64,000 bases of DNA from the NCBI RefSeq assembly GCF_017979475.1, contig NZ_JAERIT010000001.1, positions 62,001 to 126,000 on the forward strand, read 5' to 3'. This document shows, one piece after another, positions 45,004-53,900 of the stretch (position 1 is its first letter; each line of letters starts with the position of its first letter). The stretch comes from Helicobacter pullorum NCTC 12824 (GTDB lineage Bacteria > Campylobacterota > Campylobacteria > Campylobacterales > Helicobacteraceae). Position numbers and translations under genes: made by a program. The notes under the pieces were generated by a model. That model had not been told where the DNA came from. It saw nothing but the letters and a program-made list of their open reading frames with translations, and did not search any database.

Positions 45004-46041
45004 CTAAATATCCGCCTTATACTCACTAAGCCATTTCACCATTTTAGGATCTCTGTGGTCAAAAAAGAGGCTTTTTGCATCATCAAGGCTCGCCATAGTC
45101 TGCATATCTTTAGAATCTAACTCAAAGTCAAAGACACTAAAATTTTCTATCATACGCTCTTTTCTCGTGGTCTTTGGAATGACTATGATATTTCGCTGTA
45201 TTAGCCACCTTAAAATCACCTGTGCCACGCTTTTATTGTGTTTTTTGCCAATGGTAGCGATGATTGGATTGCCAAACATATTATTTCTGCCCTCGCCAAA
45301 AGGCGCCCAAGACTGCATAGCGACATTGTATTCTTGCATTATCTTTTGTGCCTCAAATTGTGCATGCATTGGGCTGCATTCTACTTGATTGAGAGCGGGT
45401 TTTATCTCGTTATTCAAGCAAAAATCCACCAATCTATCAGGATAGAAATTGCTTACCCCAATGGCTCGTATAAGTTTATCTTTATAGAGCGCGCTCATCG
45501 CCCGCCACGCACCATAGACATCATTAAATGGCTGGTGGATAAGATAGAGGTCAAGATACTCTAGCCCTAGCTTTTTAAGCGAAGTCTCAAACGCCCTTTT
45601 TGCCTTAGATTCACTCGCACTAGTAATCCAAAGCTTTGTAGTGATAAACAGCTCTTCGCGTTTTATACCACTTGCCTTTATCGCAGCACCTACGGCTTCT
45701 TCGTTGAAATAACTAGCCGCAGTATCAATACTCCTATACCCTACACTTAGCGCATCTTCCACGCATCGTTGGCATTCTTTTTTATCGATTTGATACACGC
45801 CATAGCCTAAAATTGGCATTTTCACGCCATTATTTAAAGTGATTGTTTGCATATTGTTTCCTTTTTTGTTTGGATTTTGTTTTTTGGCTTGTGTAGCCGC
45901 AAATATCGGATTTATAGCACCTAATGTGCTAAAGGCTAGCCCCGCACCCAGCATTTTAGAACTTTCTTTAAGAAAATCTCGCCTTGAGGCTCTCTGGGGA
46001 GAATCGCAGGATTGCAAGGGCTGTTTGTTTTTATCGCGCAT
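45004..46041 (-). CDS. Tat-exported aldo/keto reductase (2,5-diketogluconate reductase type)
   Basis: A 345-residue protein. A Tat leader (SRRDFLK at residues 19-25, hydrophobic core 31-48, AxA-like cleavage near IFAAT) precedes a complete aldo/keto reductase. The catalytic tetrad is Asp106, Tyr111, Lys136 and His169, and the C-terminal NADP site is [20 protein letters not shown]. The start ATG 46041 has AAGGAGG at 4 bases. Met64 (45852) is the usual N-terminus of cytosolic homologues ([18 protein letters not shown]) and has its own AAGGA 6 bases upstream, so a cytosolic form may also be made. It is controlled by the class B promoter at 46095-46125. Substrate unknown. Confidence 0.9.
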   Translation of the reverse strand: MRDKNKQPLQSCDSPQRASRRDFLKESSKMLGAGLAFSTLGAINPIFAATQAKKQNPNKKGNNMQTITLNNGVKMPILGYGVYQIDKKECQRCVEDALSVGYRSIDTAASYFNEEAVGAAIKASGIKREELFITTKLWITSASESKAKRAFETSLKKLGLEYLDLYLIHQPFNDVYGAWRAMSALYKDKLIRAIGVSNFYPDRLVDFCLNNEIKPALNQVECSPMHAQFEAQKIMQEYNVAMQSWAPFGEGRNNMFGNPIIATIGKKHNKSVAQVILRWLIQRNIIVIPKTTRKERMIENFSVFDFELDSKDMQTMASLDDAKSLFFDHRDPKMVKWLSEYKADI

Positions 46042-46094
46042 TGTGCCTCCTTAAGCTTTTTGATAATCTTGCCTTAGCAAGATTCTAAAGTAAG

Positions 46095-46125
46095 ATTCTA
46101 AAACCTGACACCTAGTGTCTGTCAA
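46095..46125 (-). promoter_or_regulatory. Class B dyad promoter (MerR-like geometry) of the aldo/keto reductase gene
   Basis: On the minus strand: -35 TTGACA, a 19-base spacer GACACTAGGTGTCAGGTTT, and -10 TAGAAT. The dyad GACAC-TAG-GTGTC is perfect and is centred on spacer base 7. Two further promoters in the window (51223 and 51974) share the design and all but two or three bases. Confidence 0.78.
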
Positions 46126-46476
46126 GAAAAAAAGGAAAATTATGAGCTAAAATCTATGAAAGTTTTAATCTCAAAAAATGTGTGGCAAGGTATGTGTGGC
46201 TTTTAGATTCTAAAATACATTAGCACAAATCAAGGCTAACTCTTAATGAGGCTTTAGAATCTTTTTGTACAATGAGTGGAATGCAAAGTAAGGAGTTTAG
46301 GTGAAAAAGATATTTTGGAGCTTGTTTGGGGTTTTGTAGAGGGTGGTTGGGCTTATGAGGAGTTGCTATCTTAGTGCATTAAGGGCTATCTTTGAGACAT
46401 TGTGGCAGTCAAAATATTTTAGATTTTGCAGGTTTATAAAATTGGTTTATACATTTCTAACAAGGCGGAGCTTGGC
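46126..46476. other. Gene-free stretch
   Basis: Between the class B promoter and the chimeric gene I see no intact gene. A short start-like frame at about 46300 (VKKIFWSLFGVL then stop) may be the remnant of a deleted gene's leader. Several AGATTCTA/TAGAATCT words are present. Confidence 0.45.
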
Positions 46477-47658
46477 TTAAAAGCCTAGATTTACTCCACC
46501 GCTTGGGTTAATTGAGTAGTTTGCATCTCTGCCTTCACCCCCACCATTGGAACTTCCTAAAGGGCGGCATAGATTGCCTTTTTGAACGCTACCTTGCGTA
46601 ATGCTTCCATAGGACATTTTAGGGTTTGTTCTTGTGATGGTTGCTTCACCTACTTTGGTTTCGATTCTTCCGGTGGTTTCTTTGGTGTAAGAATCCTTAA
46701 TCGCCTCGCCCAAGGCAAAGCATTCATAGACATCACCAACTTTTAGAGTTTGAGAAAATACTGCTTCATTATTGGCGATATTGGCAACTTTTAGAGGATA
46801 AATAGCGTTTAAAATATCATCAGAAATCTTTTGTGCTACTTGTTTTAGGGCTTCTTGGTTGGTGCTTAGGTTGTCGTCTTTGAGATTTAGGGACATAGTT
46901 AGGGTGTTGGAATATTTGATTTGCCTAGTGGCAAACAAAATCACGCGATAATCCACGACAATTTCGACTTGGTGGATTTCTTTGTTGGTGAGATTGCTTT
47001 TTTTGGTTTGACCTGCAATTCCTTGTATGCCAAAGAGCAAAAAATAATCGCTTCCTAGCACATTGCCTAGTTTGTAAATCTCATCACTTTGTGCATCAGG
47101 GCTTTTGATGAGTGCTTTTTCTAAGTCATAATAGCCCTTTGAATCTCTATCAAGCACATTGAATTTTCGGCTTTCTAAGAGATTGGTGATGAGGTGTTGT
47201 TGCAAGATAGAGCCCACTCCGGCATAATCGCCAACCTTAAACTTACGCACCTTGCTTCCCACTGCCACGACTTTGCCCATAATCTCATGACCGGGCACCA
47301 TAGGATAGATTGGACTCCCATGATCGCCACTCACAGCGTGCAAGTCGCTATGGCAGATTCCAGCATACATAATCTCAATAAGCACATCTTCTTGCCCTAA
47401 TGGGTGGCGAGTGAAAGTATAGGGCTTAAACTTCCATTCTTTGCCAAAGGCTGCATAGCCGCGTGCGGGGATTCTCTCTCCGTTTTTAAAAGGTATCTTA
47501 GAATCTCCTAGCAGTGTTGCACCCTGCGTGTCTTGTCCAGCATTTACTCTATGAGAATTCTTAGAATCCGCAAAAAGTGTGCTAATCCCCATACTTGCCA
47601 AAGCCACTCCACCAGCGACTTTTGCACCTGTTTTTAAAAACGCTCGTCTTTGTTGCAT
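46477..47658 (-). CDS. Chimera: Tat-leader alcohol dehydrogenase N-terminus fused to a CsgG/LpoB-like C-terminus
   Basis: A 393-residue frame made of two unrelated parts. Residues 1-150 are a Tat leader (QRRAFLK at 3-9) plus the GroES-like catalytic domain of a zinc alcohol dehydrogenase (IMYAGICHSDLHAVSGDHGS, MVPGHEIMGKVVAVG, then KVGDYAGVG). The structural-zinc lobe and NAD(P) Rossmann domain are absent. From about residue 151 (nucleotide ~47208) the sequence becomes QQHLITNLLESRKFNVLDRD and so on, resembling CsgG/LpoB-type lipoproteins, ending in a Gly/Asn-rich tail. An in-frame deletion joining two minus-strand genes explains this. It cannot be a working dehydrogenase. It is still driven by the class A promoter 47731-47761. 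Confidence 0.75.
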   Translation of the reverse strand: MQQRRAFLKTGAKVAGGVALASMGISTLFADSKNSHRVNAGQDTQGATLLGDSKIPFKNGERIPARGYAAFGKEWKFKPYTFTRHPLGQEDVLIEIMYAGICHSDLHAVSGDHGSPIYPMVPGHEIMGKVVAVGSKVRKFKVGDYAGVGSILQQHLITNLLESRKFNVLDRDSKGYYDLEKALIKSPDAQSDEIYKLGNVLGSDYFLLFGIQGIAGQTKKSNLTNKEIHQVEIVVDYRVILFATRQIKYSNTLTMSLNLKDDNLSTNQEALKQVAQKISDDILNAIYPLKVANIANNEAVFSQTLKVGDVYECFALGEAIKDSYTKETTGRIETKVGEATITRTNPKMSYGSITQGSVQKGNLCRPLGSSNGGGEGRDANYSINPSGGVNLGF

Positions 47659-47730
47659 ATATGCTCCTTTTAGAAAATATCTTAATCCATCTTATGCTTT
47701 GATATGAGAGATTTAAGCTGACAAAATGCA

Positions 47731-47761
47731 ATTATAAAAGATGAGAGTTAGTCTAAGTCAA
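47731..47761 (-). promoter_or_regulatory. Class A dyad promoter of the chimeric dehydrogenase gene
   Basis: On the minus strand: -35 TTGACT, 19-base spacer TAGACTAACTCTCATCTTT, -10 TATAAT. The dyad TTAGA-N5-TCTcA is centred on spacer base 7, the same place as in the class B promoters. A near-palindrome, GAcTTAG-A-CTAAcTC, also overlaps the -35. About 66 bases separate the -10 from the start codon. Confidence 0.8.
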
Positions 47762-47990
47762 GGGGTAAATGCAAAATTTTTCCAAATTTTTCTGTCTTAT
47801 CATCCAGCCCTGTTCATTTGGCTCTACATGGCAATATTTTTCTACTTCATAAATAGCTTGAAAAATTTATTTTGTCTTTTCTAAATAATTAAAAGTCAGA
47901 AAAATATTTTGATTATTAAAAATTTTTCCTACTTTTTCAAGTTAGCTAGGCATAGATTCTAAATTTATGTTTGCATTTGTAAAAAAACTC

Positions 47991-48021
47991 TTGACTTAGA
48001 CTAACTCTCATCTTTTATAAT
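47991..48021 (+). promoter_or_regulatory. Class A dyad promoter of the CMD-family gene
   Basis: Identical over 31 bases to 47731-47761 on the other strand: TTGACT, 19-base spacer, TATAAT. It leaves a 5' leader of about 98 bases before the ATG at 48127. Confidence 0.8.
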
Positions 48022-48126
48022 TGCATTGTATAGAATCTTTAAAGTATAAACGCTTTAACCACGTCGCATAATAAGCACAATGTATGTGTTGTTTAGATTC
48101 TATTGAATTCTTTTTAAGGAGGCACA

Positions 48127-49008
48127 ATGGCAAAAAATCGGCGAGAGTTTTTGGGAAATTCATTAAAACTTGCTGGAGCTTCCCTTGCTTTTGTTGCATT
48201 TGATGATTTGTATGCTTTAGAGGCTACCATAAACACTATTTCACCTATCAAGGAGACAACAATGAATGATTTAACACCAACTGCTAAGGCAAATTTAGAG
48301 AGACTTTTTGGCACAAGCAAACTACCACAAGAGGATTTAGAGTTTTTCACAAATTACGCAAATTTCGCCTTTGATGAGGTATGGGAGAAATCGCCCTTGC
48401 AAGAGCATGAAAGACTTTTGATTATCCTTGCTTCTTTGGTGGCAATCCCAGCAAAAGAGGAGTTTGGGACAATGCTTAATGCAGCTTTGAAACTAGGGAT
48501 AAGCCCTATTGCTATCAAAGAAGTGGTGTATCAAGCCACGCCCTATGTGGGAATGGGTAAAATAGCTGAGATTTTAAGCCTCACCAACACAATTTTTAAG
48601 CAAAGAGGTATCAAGCTACCTTTAGAATCTCAAGGCACGACAAATAGGGAAAATCGCAAACAAAAGGGTTTAGAAACACAAAGGGTGCTCTTTGGTGAGG
48701 GGATAGATAAATCCAATGCTGCCGCCCCAAGCGACCAAAGGCATATACGCGATTTTTTAAGTGCAAATTGCTTTGGGGATTATTACACACGCACAGGGTT
48801 AGAGCTGCAGTTTAGAGAGCTTATAACCTTCGTGTATATCGCTTCTATGGGTGGAGCAGAACCGCAGCTAAGAGCGCATATCGCAGGGAATTTGCGTAAT
48901 GGCAATGATAGGGCTAAACTCACTGCAGTGATTACAGCTCTAGTGCCCTACATCGGCTATCCTAGAAGTCTCAATGCCCTAAGCGCGATAGATGAGATAG
49001 CAAAGTAG
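48127..49008 (+). CDS. Tat-exported carboxymuconolactone decarboxylase (CMD)-family protein
   Basis: A 293-residue protein with a Tat leader (NRREFLG at 4-10, hydrophobic 15-26) and two CMD/AhpD-fold repeats (about 70-150 and 200-290). The helix pair ALKLGISPIAIKEVVYQATPYVGMGK lacks the CxxC of AhpD peroxidases, so it is the non-peroxidase, gamma-CMD-like type. Function unknown. ATG 48127 has AAGGAGG at 4 bases, a leader of about 16 bases almost identical to that of the aldo/keto reductase gene at 46041. Met46 (48262) begins MNDLTPTAKANLERLFG, the usual cytosolic start, with AAGGAG 6 bases upstream. Confidence 0.87.
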   Translation: MAKNRREFLGNSLKLAGASLAFVAFDDLYALEATINTISPIKETTMNDLTPTAKANLERLFGTSKLPQEDLEFFTNYANFAFDEVWEKSPLQEHERLLIILASLVAIPAKEEFGTMLNAALKLGISPIAIKEVVYQATPYVGMGKIAEILSLTNTIFKQRGIKLPLESQGTTNRENRKQKGLETQRVLFGEGIDKSNAAAPSDQRHIRDFLSANCFGDYYTRTGLELQFRELITFVYIASMGGAEPQLRAHIAGNLRNGNDRAKLTAVITALVPYIGYPRSLNALSAIDEIAK

Positions 49009-50575
<1,567 letters not shown>

Positions 50576-50580
50576 GAGTG

Positions 50581-50991
50581 ATGAAAGCAAAAATTGCATA
50601 CTTGATACTATTTTTGGGGAGTGTGGTAATGGCACAGACAATGCACATACAACTAGAGTTTGAGGGCAAATATGTGAGGGTAGAACTAGAGGATAATGCG
50701 GCTTCAAGGGAGTTTGTGGCACAGCTGCCTTTGAGCTTAGAATTTAGCGATTATGTGGGCAAAGAAAAAATAGCTCATCTGCCAAAACCTCTAAGTGTCA
50801 AAAACACAGCGGGTTATGATCCACAAATCGGAGATTTGTTTTATTTTTCTCCTTGGGGCAATATAGGGATTTTTTATGCCAAACAACCTCCTTATAATGG
50901 GCTAGTTTATCTTGGCAAGGTTTTAGATTCTAAAAGCCTAGAGATTCTAAAAAGTCAGAAAAAAAATTTCAAGGTAGTACTAAGCAAGTAA
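50581..50991 (+). CDS. Secreted cyclophilin-like fold protein
   Basis: A 136-residue protein with a Sec signal (MKAKIAYLILFLGSVVMAQT) and a cyclophilin-like domain of the small bacterial type: MHIQLEFEGKYVRVELEDNA, then DPQIGDLFYFSPWGNIGIFY. Cytosolic homologues often begin at the Met of MHIQLEF, so here too an export signal has been added to a cytosolic fold, by the Sec rather than Tat route. It starts 5 bases after the second aldo/keto reductase gene stop and shares its transcript. Activity unknown; the prolyl isomerase active site is not conserved in this family. Confidence 0.8.
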   Translation: MKAKIAYLILFLGSVVMAQTMHIQLEFEGKYVRVELEDNAASREFVAQLPLSLEFSDYVGKEKIAHLPKPLSVKNTAGYDPQIGDLFYFSPWGNIGIFYAKQPPYNGLVYLGKVLDSKSLEILKSQKKNFKVVLSK

Positions 50992-51009
50992 AGCTTGTGA
51001 ATGCTAGAT

Positions 51010-51065
51010 GAGAATCCCAAATATGCTTTAAAGCCATACTGCATAAGCTTACATTTGGGATTCTC
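51010..51065. terminator. Long-stem hairpin after the cyclophilin-like gene
   Basis: A perfect 13-base stem (GAGAATCCCAAAT / ATTTGGGATTCTC) with a 30-base loop containing a smaller GC-poor pairing. It lies 20 bases after the stop codon. There is no T-run, so termination is uncertain. The stem again contains the AGAATC word. Confidence 0.45.
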
Positions 51066-51222
51066 TTGCTGATACAAAAATAGAATCTACAAAACAAAAG
51101 TGAGCTAAAAAGTATGCGAGATATAAAAGGGATATTATGACATTTTCATACAGATAAATGGGATTGTGCAACAAGCTTTATGCAGTATTTATCATCAATA
51201 TTTGATGAATGAATGTTTTATC

Positions 51223-51253
51223 TTGACAAACACTAGGTGTTAGGTTTTAAAAT
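51223..51253 (+). promoter_or_regulatory. Class B dyad promoter of the flavodoxin gene
   Basis: TTGACA, 19-base spacer AACACTAGGTGTTAGGTTT, TAAAAT. Perfect dyad AACAC-TAG-GTGTT centred on spacer base 7. The -10 ends 29 bases before the ATG at 51283. Confidence 0.8.
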
Positions 51254-51282
51254 ATCATAAAACTTAAAATGCAAGGAAAATA

Positions 51283-51966
51283 ATGCTAAACCTAAACAGA
51301 AGAAAATTTTTACAAAATAGTGTGAAAATGGCGATATTTGCATCAGCTATCAATTTCACAGATAAGTTATTTGGGGCAACCAAGCTTTCTATTCCCAAGA
51401 GTCAAACAAATTCAAAAATGGCTATTGTTTATTATTCAAGAACCCTCAACACACATATTTTAACTTCCTATCTTGCTTATATTTTAAAAGCAGACCTTTT
51501 TAGATTAGAAACCATACAAAACTATCCAGAAAATTATGATGAAATGGTAAAAACCGCAGCAAAAGAGAGAGAATCGCACACGCTCATATCTCTTCAAAAT
51601 CCGCCTAATCTCTCTAAATACACCCATATTTTCATTGCCTCACCGCTTTGGGGAATGTCTCTAAGCACTCCCATACGCACATTTATAAGTCAAACAAAAT
51701 TAGAAAATAAAATCTTAATACCTTTGATTACAAATGCAGGATACAGCATAAATGGTGCATTAAGAGAAATTGAAAACATCAGCAAAACAGCTTTAAACTC
51801 CCCTCTAAGTTTCACATTCCCTTATAAAGAAAAAGACAAAAGGGATTTAAAATCCTACAATCAAAGTCTATTAGATTATAAAAATCAACAAGGCATTCCT
51901 CTAGCTTTTAGCAACTTGCAAGATAATTCAAAAATATCTACTTGGTTGAAATCTTTAAAATTATAA
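51283..51966 (+). CDS. Tat-exported flavodoxin
   Basis: A 227-residue protein with a Tat leader (NRRKFLQ at 5-11, hydrophobic 15-24) and a flavodoxin_4-type domain: MAIVYYSRTLNTHILTSYLA (phosphate loop, with a degenerate T-x-T-x-x-T), then HIFIASPLWGMSLSTPIRTF and ITNAGYSINGALREI. FMN binding would explain Tat export of the folded protein. Met46 begins the flavodoxin proper, but unlike three neighbours it has no Shine-Dalgarno before it. AAGGA precedes the ATG 51283. Confidence 0.85.
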   Translation: MLNLNRRKFLQNSVKMAIFASAINFTDKLFGATKLSIPKSQTNSKMAIVYYSRTLNTHILTSYLAYILKADLFRLETIQNYPENYDEMVKTAAKERESHTLISLQNPPNLSKYTHIFIASPLWGMSLSTPIRTFISQTKLENKILIPLITNAGYSINGALREIENISKTALNSPLSFTFPYKEKDKRDLKSYNQSLLDYKNQQGIPLAFSNLQDNSKISTWLKSLKL

Positions 51967-51973
51967 AATTTAC

Positions 51974-52004
51974 TTGACAAACACTAGGTGTTAGGTTTTA
52001 GAAT
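51974..52004 (+). promoter_or_regulatory. Class B dyad promoter of the dienelactone hydrolase gene
   Basis: TTGACA, 19-base spacer AACACTAGGTGTTAGGTTT (identical to the flavodoxin promoter), TAGAAT. It begins 8 bases after the flavodoxin stop, so each gene has its own copy rather than sharing one transcript. Confidence 0.8.
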
Positions 52005-52036
52005 CTTTTTTGTAAATTGATTTAAGGAGAACAGCT

Positions 52037-53197
52037 ATGAAAAAACAAAATCGCAGAAAGTTTTTAGGAGATTCTATGAAGTTAGCAAGTACAGCTTTGG
52101 TGCTTGGCTCTATACCTAGTGCTTTTGCTAAAGATCAAAATCAAGAAAGCCTACACGCAACACACAAGCCAAAAATTACTAATGCAGTCAATAAAAGCCA
52201 AGAAGCCGCACGTAATGTAGCTAGAAATCCCTTTGGCTTAGTGTATGAAAACGCCATAAGCAAAAACGAAAAAGGCAAGGTGAATCTTAAGCAAGTATCC
52301 TATGACACACGAGGGCTTAAGGCAGTGGCAAATGTCTATCTACCACCAAACTTTACATCTAGTGGCAAGTATCCTGCTATCGTGGTAGCTCACCCAAATG
52401 GAGGGGTCAAAGAGCAAGTGGCAGGGTTGTATGCACAAAATCTCGCACAAATAGGCTATGTAACACTAGCCTTTGATGCGCTCTATCAAGGGGCAAGCGA
52501 GGGAAGCCCCCGAAATGTCGATACCCCAACTAATCGCATAGAGGATATATACGCGGCTATAGATTTTATCTCTACTTTTAAGGGCGTGGATAACAATCGC
52601 CTAGGGATTTTAGGGATTTGTGGCGGTGGGGGTTACACGCTTAAAGCCGCACAAACAGACAAACGTCTAAAAGCAATCGCCACGCTTAGTATGTTTAATA
52701 GCGGACTAGTAAGACGCAATGGCTTTTTGGATTCTCAAATTTCAAGCATACAAGCTCGCTTAGAGGAAGCCTCAAAGGCAAGAGCAAAGCAGGCTTTAGG
52801 AGAGATACTCTACACTGGAGCTGCCCCTGTGAAATTAAGCCAGCCAGAGCTAGTCAAGATTGACACGGATTTATACCGCGAGGGCGCAATCTATTATGGC
52901 GACACACACGCACACCCAAACTCTAGCTTTGCTTACACCACAGCCTCACTTTTGGAGCTTATGAGCTTTGATGCACTCAATCAAATCGAGCTTATAAATA
53001 AGCCACTTTTGCTAATGGTGGGCGATAAGGCAGATACAGCGTATATGAGTGAGCAGGCGTATAACAGAGCAAGTGGCACAGATACAAAGGAGCTTTTTAG
53101 GTTGCAAGATTCTACGCACATACAGACATATTTTAAGCCAAACGTGGTGGCACAGGCACTAGGCAAATTAGAGGAGTTTTATAAGCAGTATGTGTAA
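52037..53197 (+). CDS. Tat-exported dienelactone hydrolase-like protein
   Basis: A 386-residue alpha/beta hydrolase with a Tat leader (NRRKFLG at 5-11, hydrophobic 16-31). The catalytic triad is Cys195 in LGICGGGGYTL (nucleophile), an Asp in LLMVGDKADTAY and His in QDSTHIQTYF. A cysteine nucleophile is typical of dienelactone hydrolase. The domain starts near residue 90. AAGGAG lies 7 bases upstream of the ATG. The natural substrate is unknown; lactone or ester breakdown in the periplasm is a reasonable guess. Confidence 0.87.
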   Translation: MKKQNRRKFLGDSMKLASTALVLGSIPSAFAKDQNQESLHATHKPKITNAVNKSQEAARNVARNPFGLVYENAISKNEKGKVNLKQVSYDTRGLKAVANVYLPPNFTSSGKYPAIVVAHPNGGVKEQVAGLYAQNLAQIGYVTLAFDALYQGASEGSPRNVDTPTNRIEDIYAAIDFISTFKGVDNNRLGILGICGGGGYTLKAAQTDKRLKAIATLSMFNSGLVRRNGFLDSQISSIQARLEEASKARAKQALGEILYTGAAPVKLSQPELVKIDTDLYREGAIYYGDTHAHPNSSFAYTTASLLELMSFDALNQIELINKPLLLMVGDKADTAYMSEQAYNRASGTDTKELFRLQDSTHIQTYFKPNVVAQALGKLEEFYKQYV

Positions 53198-53522
53198 TGG
53201 GATATAAAATATTTAATGCCCAAATCCATAGCCCAAAAACCGGGCTAATGGCGTATGGTTTTGGTTAATATTAAATTAACCTTTTTGTTATATAATAAAA
53301 TTTTAAAACGCCTTGAGATTCTATCATTCATTCTCCAGACGCTTCAAAACTAAATTGCTACTATGGCATTAAAATATTTTTGATTCTTTTTCTTTTCAAA
53401 ACAAGTTAAGTTATACCGCTAGAGGCAACCTATCTTGATTTCAATAAAATTATTTTTTTGTAAATGGAGGGTGCTTATGCCATTGAAATTTGCATTTTGC
53501 CATTGTTTTGGCAAAATATGTT
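53198..53522. other. Gene-free stretch
   Basis: No gene seen in 325 bases. A 6-base stem (TAGCCC / GGGCTA, 53229-53247) lies 31 bases after the hydrolase stop and could be a weak terminator. AT-rich promoter-like sequence follows (TATATAATAAAATT near 53290). Confidence 0.45.
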
Positions 53523-53873
53523 CTATTTGAAGCTTAGCTGTATTGACATTTTCAGTAAAATCAGCGTAAATATTCGCATATCCATATTTTCTAGGTTTTG
53601 CAAAAAGGTTTCAAAATTTGGCATTTGTTGCTTGATTTGAATATTGCTCCAATTATTAGTTTTTAGGGCTGCATTCATTTTAAAAACTATTTCTTTAGTG
53701 GTATTAATGGTGGCATTATTATTCAAAAGTAATAAGCTTGAGATTGTTATCAATTTTGGCAAAAACTTATCAAAATCTTCACTAAATTTTGCAACATTAA
53801 ATTCGCCAGTTTTTATTTTATGTGATTTTGTCACATAAAAAATTAATAAAATAATAGTAAGATTCGTTATCAT
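53523..53873 (-). CDS. Uncertain small membrane-anchored ORF
   Basis: A 116-residue frame with an N-terminal hydrophobic helix (about 3-15), a soluble helical middle and a hydrophobic end (about 99-112). Its ATG overlaps the likely operator of the TonB receptor gene and has no ribosome site. Codon pattern is plausible but no family is recognised. It may be real, degenerate or chance. Confidence 0.35.
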   Translation of the reverse strand: MITNLTIILLIFYVTKSHKIKTGEFNVAKFSEDFDKFLPKLITISSLLLLNNNATINTTKEIVFKMNAALKTNNWSNIQIKQQMPNFETFLQNLENMDMRIFTLILLKMSIQLSFK

Positions 53874-53882
53874 TTTTAAATA
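53853..53882. promoter_or_regulatory. Possible Fur-type operator before the TonB receptor
   Basis: The stretch ATAGTAAGATTCGTTATCAT has one good ATTATCA-like half-site and a weak second half. It is 18-48 bases upstream of the receptor ATG. Iron control is common for TonB receptors; the match is too loose to be sure. Confidence 0.3.
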
Positions 53883-53900
53883 ATTAAAAAAGGAAGATTA

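Larger units (their letters stand above)
47727..48025. repeat. 36-base perfect inverted repeat carrying two divergent class A promoters
   Basis: Bases 47727-47762 are the exact reverse complement of 47990-48025, separated by a 227-base AT-rich spacer with no gene. Each arm contains a complete promoter (-35, spacer, -10), and the two point outward, one to the chimeric dehydrogenase gene and one to the CMD-family gene. Confidence 0.9.

Noticed and set aside
47763-47989. Possible small RNA between the divergent class A promoters
   Set aside because: Both promoters point outward, and I see no -10 directed inward, no stable fold and no terminator.
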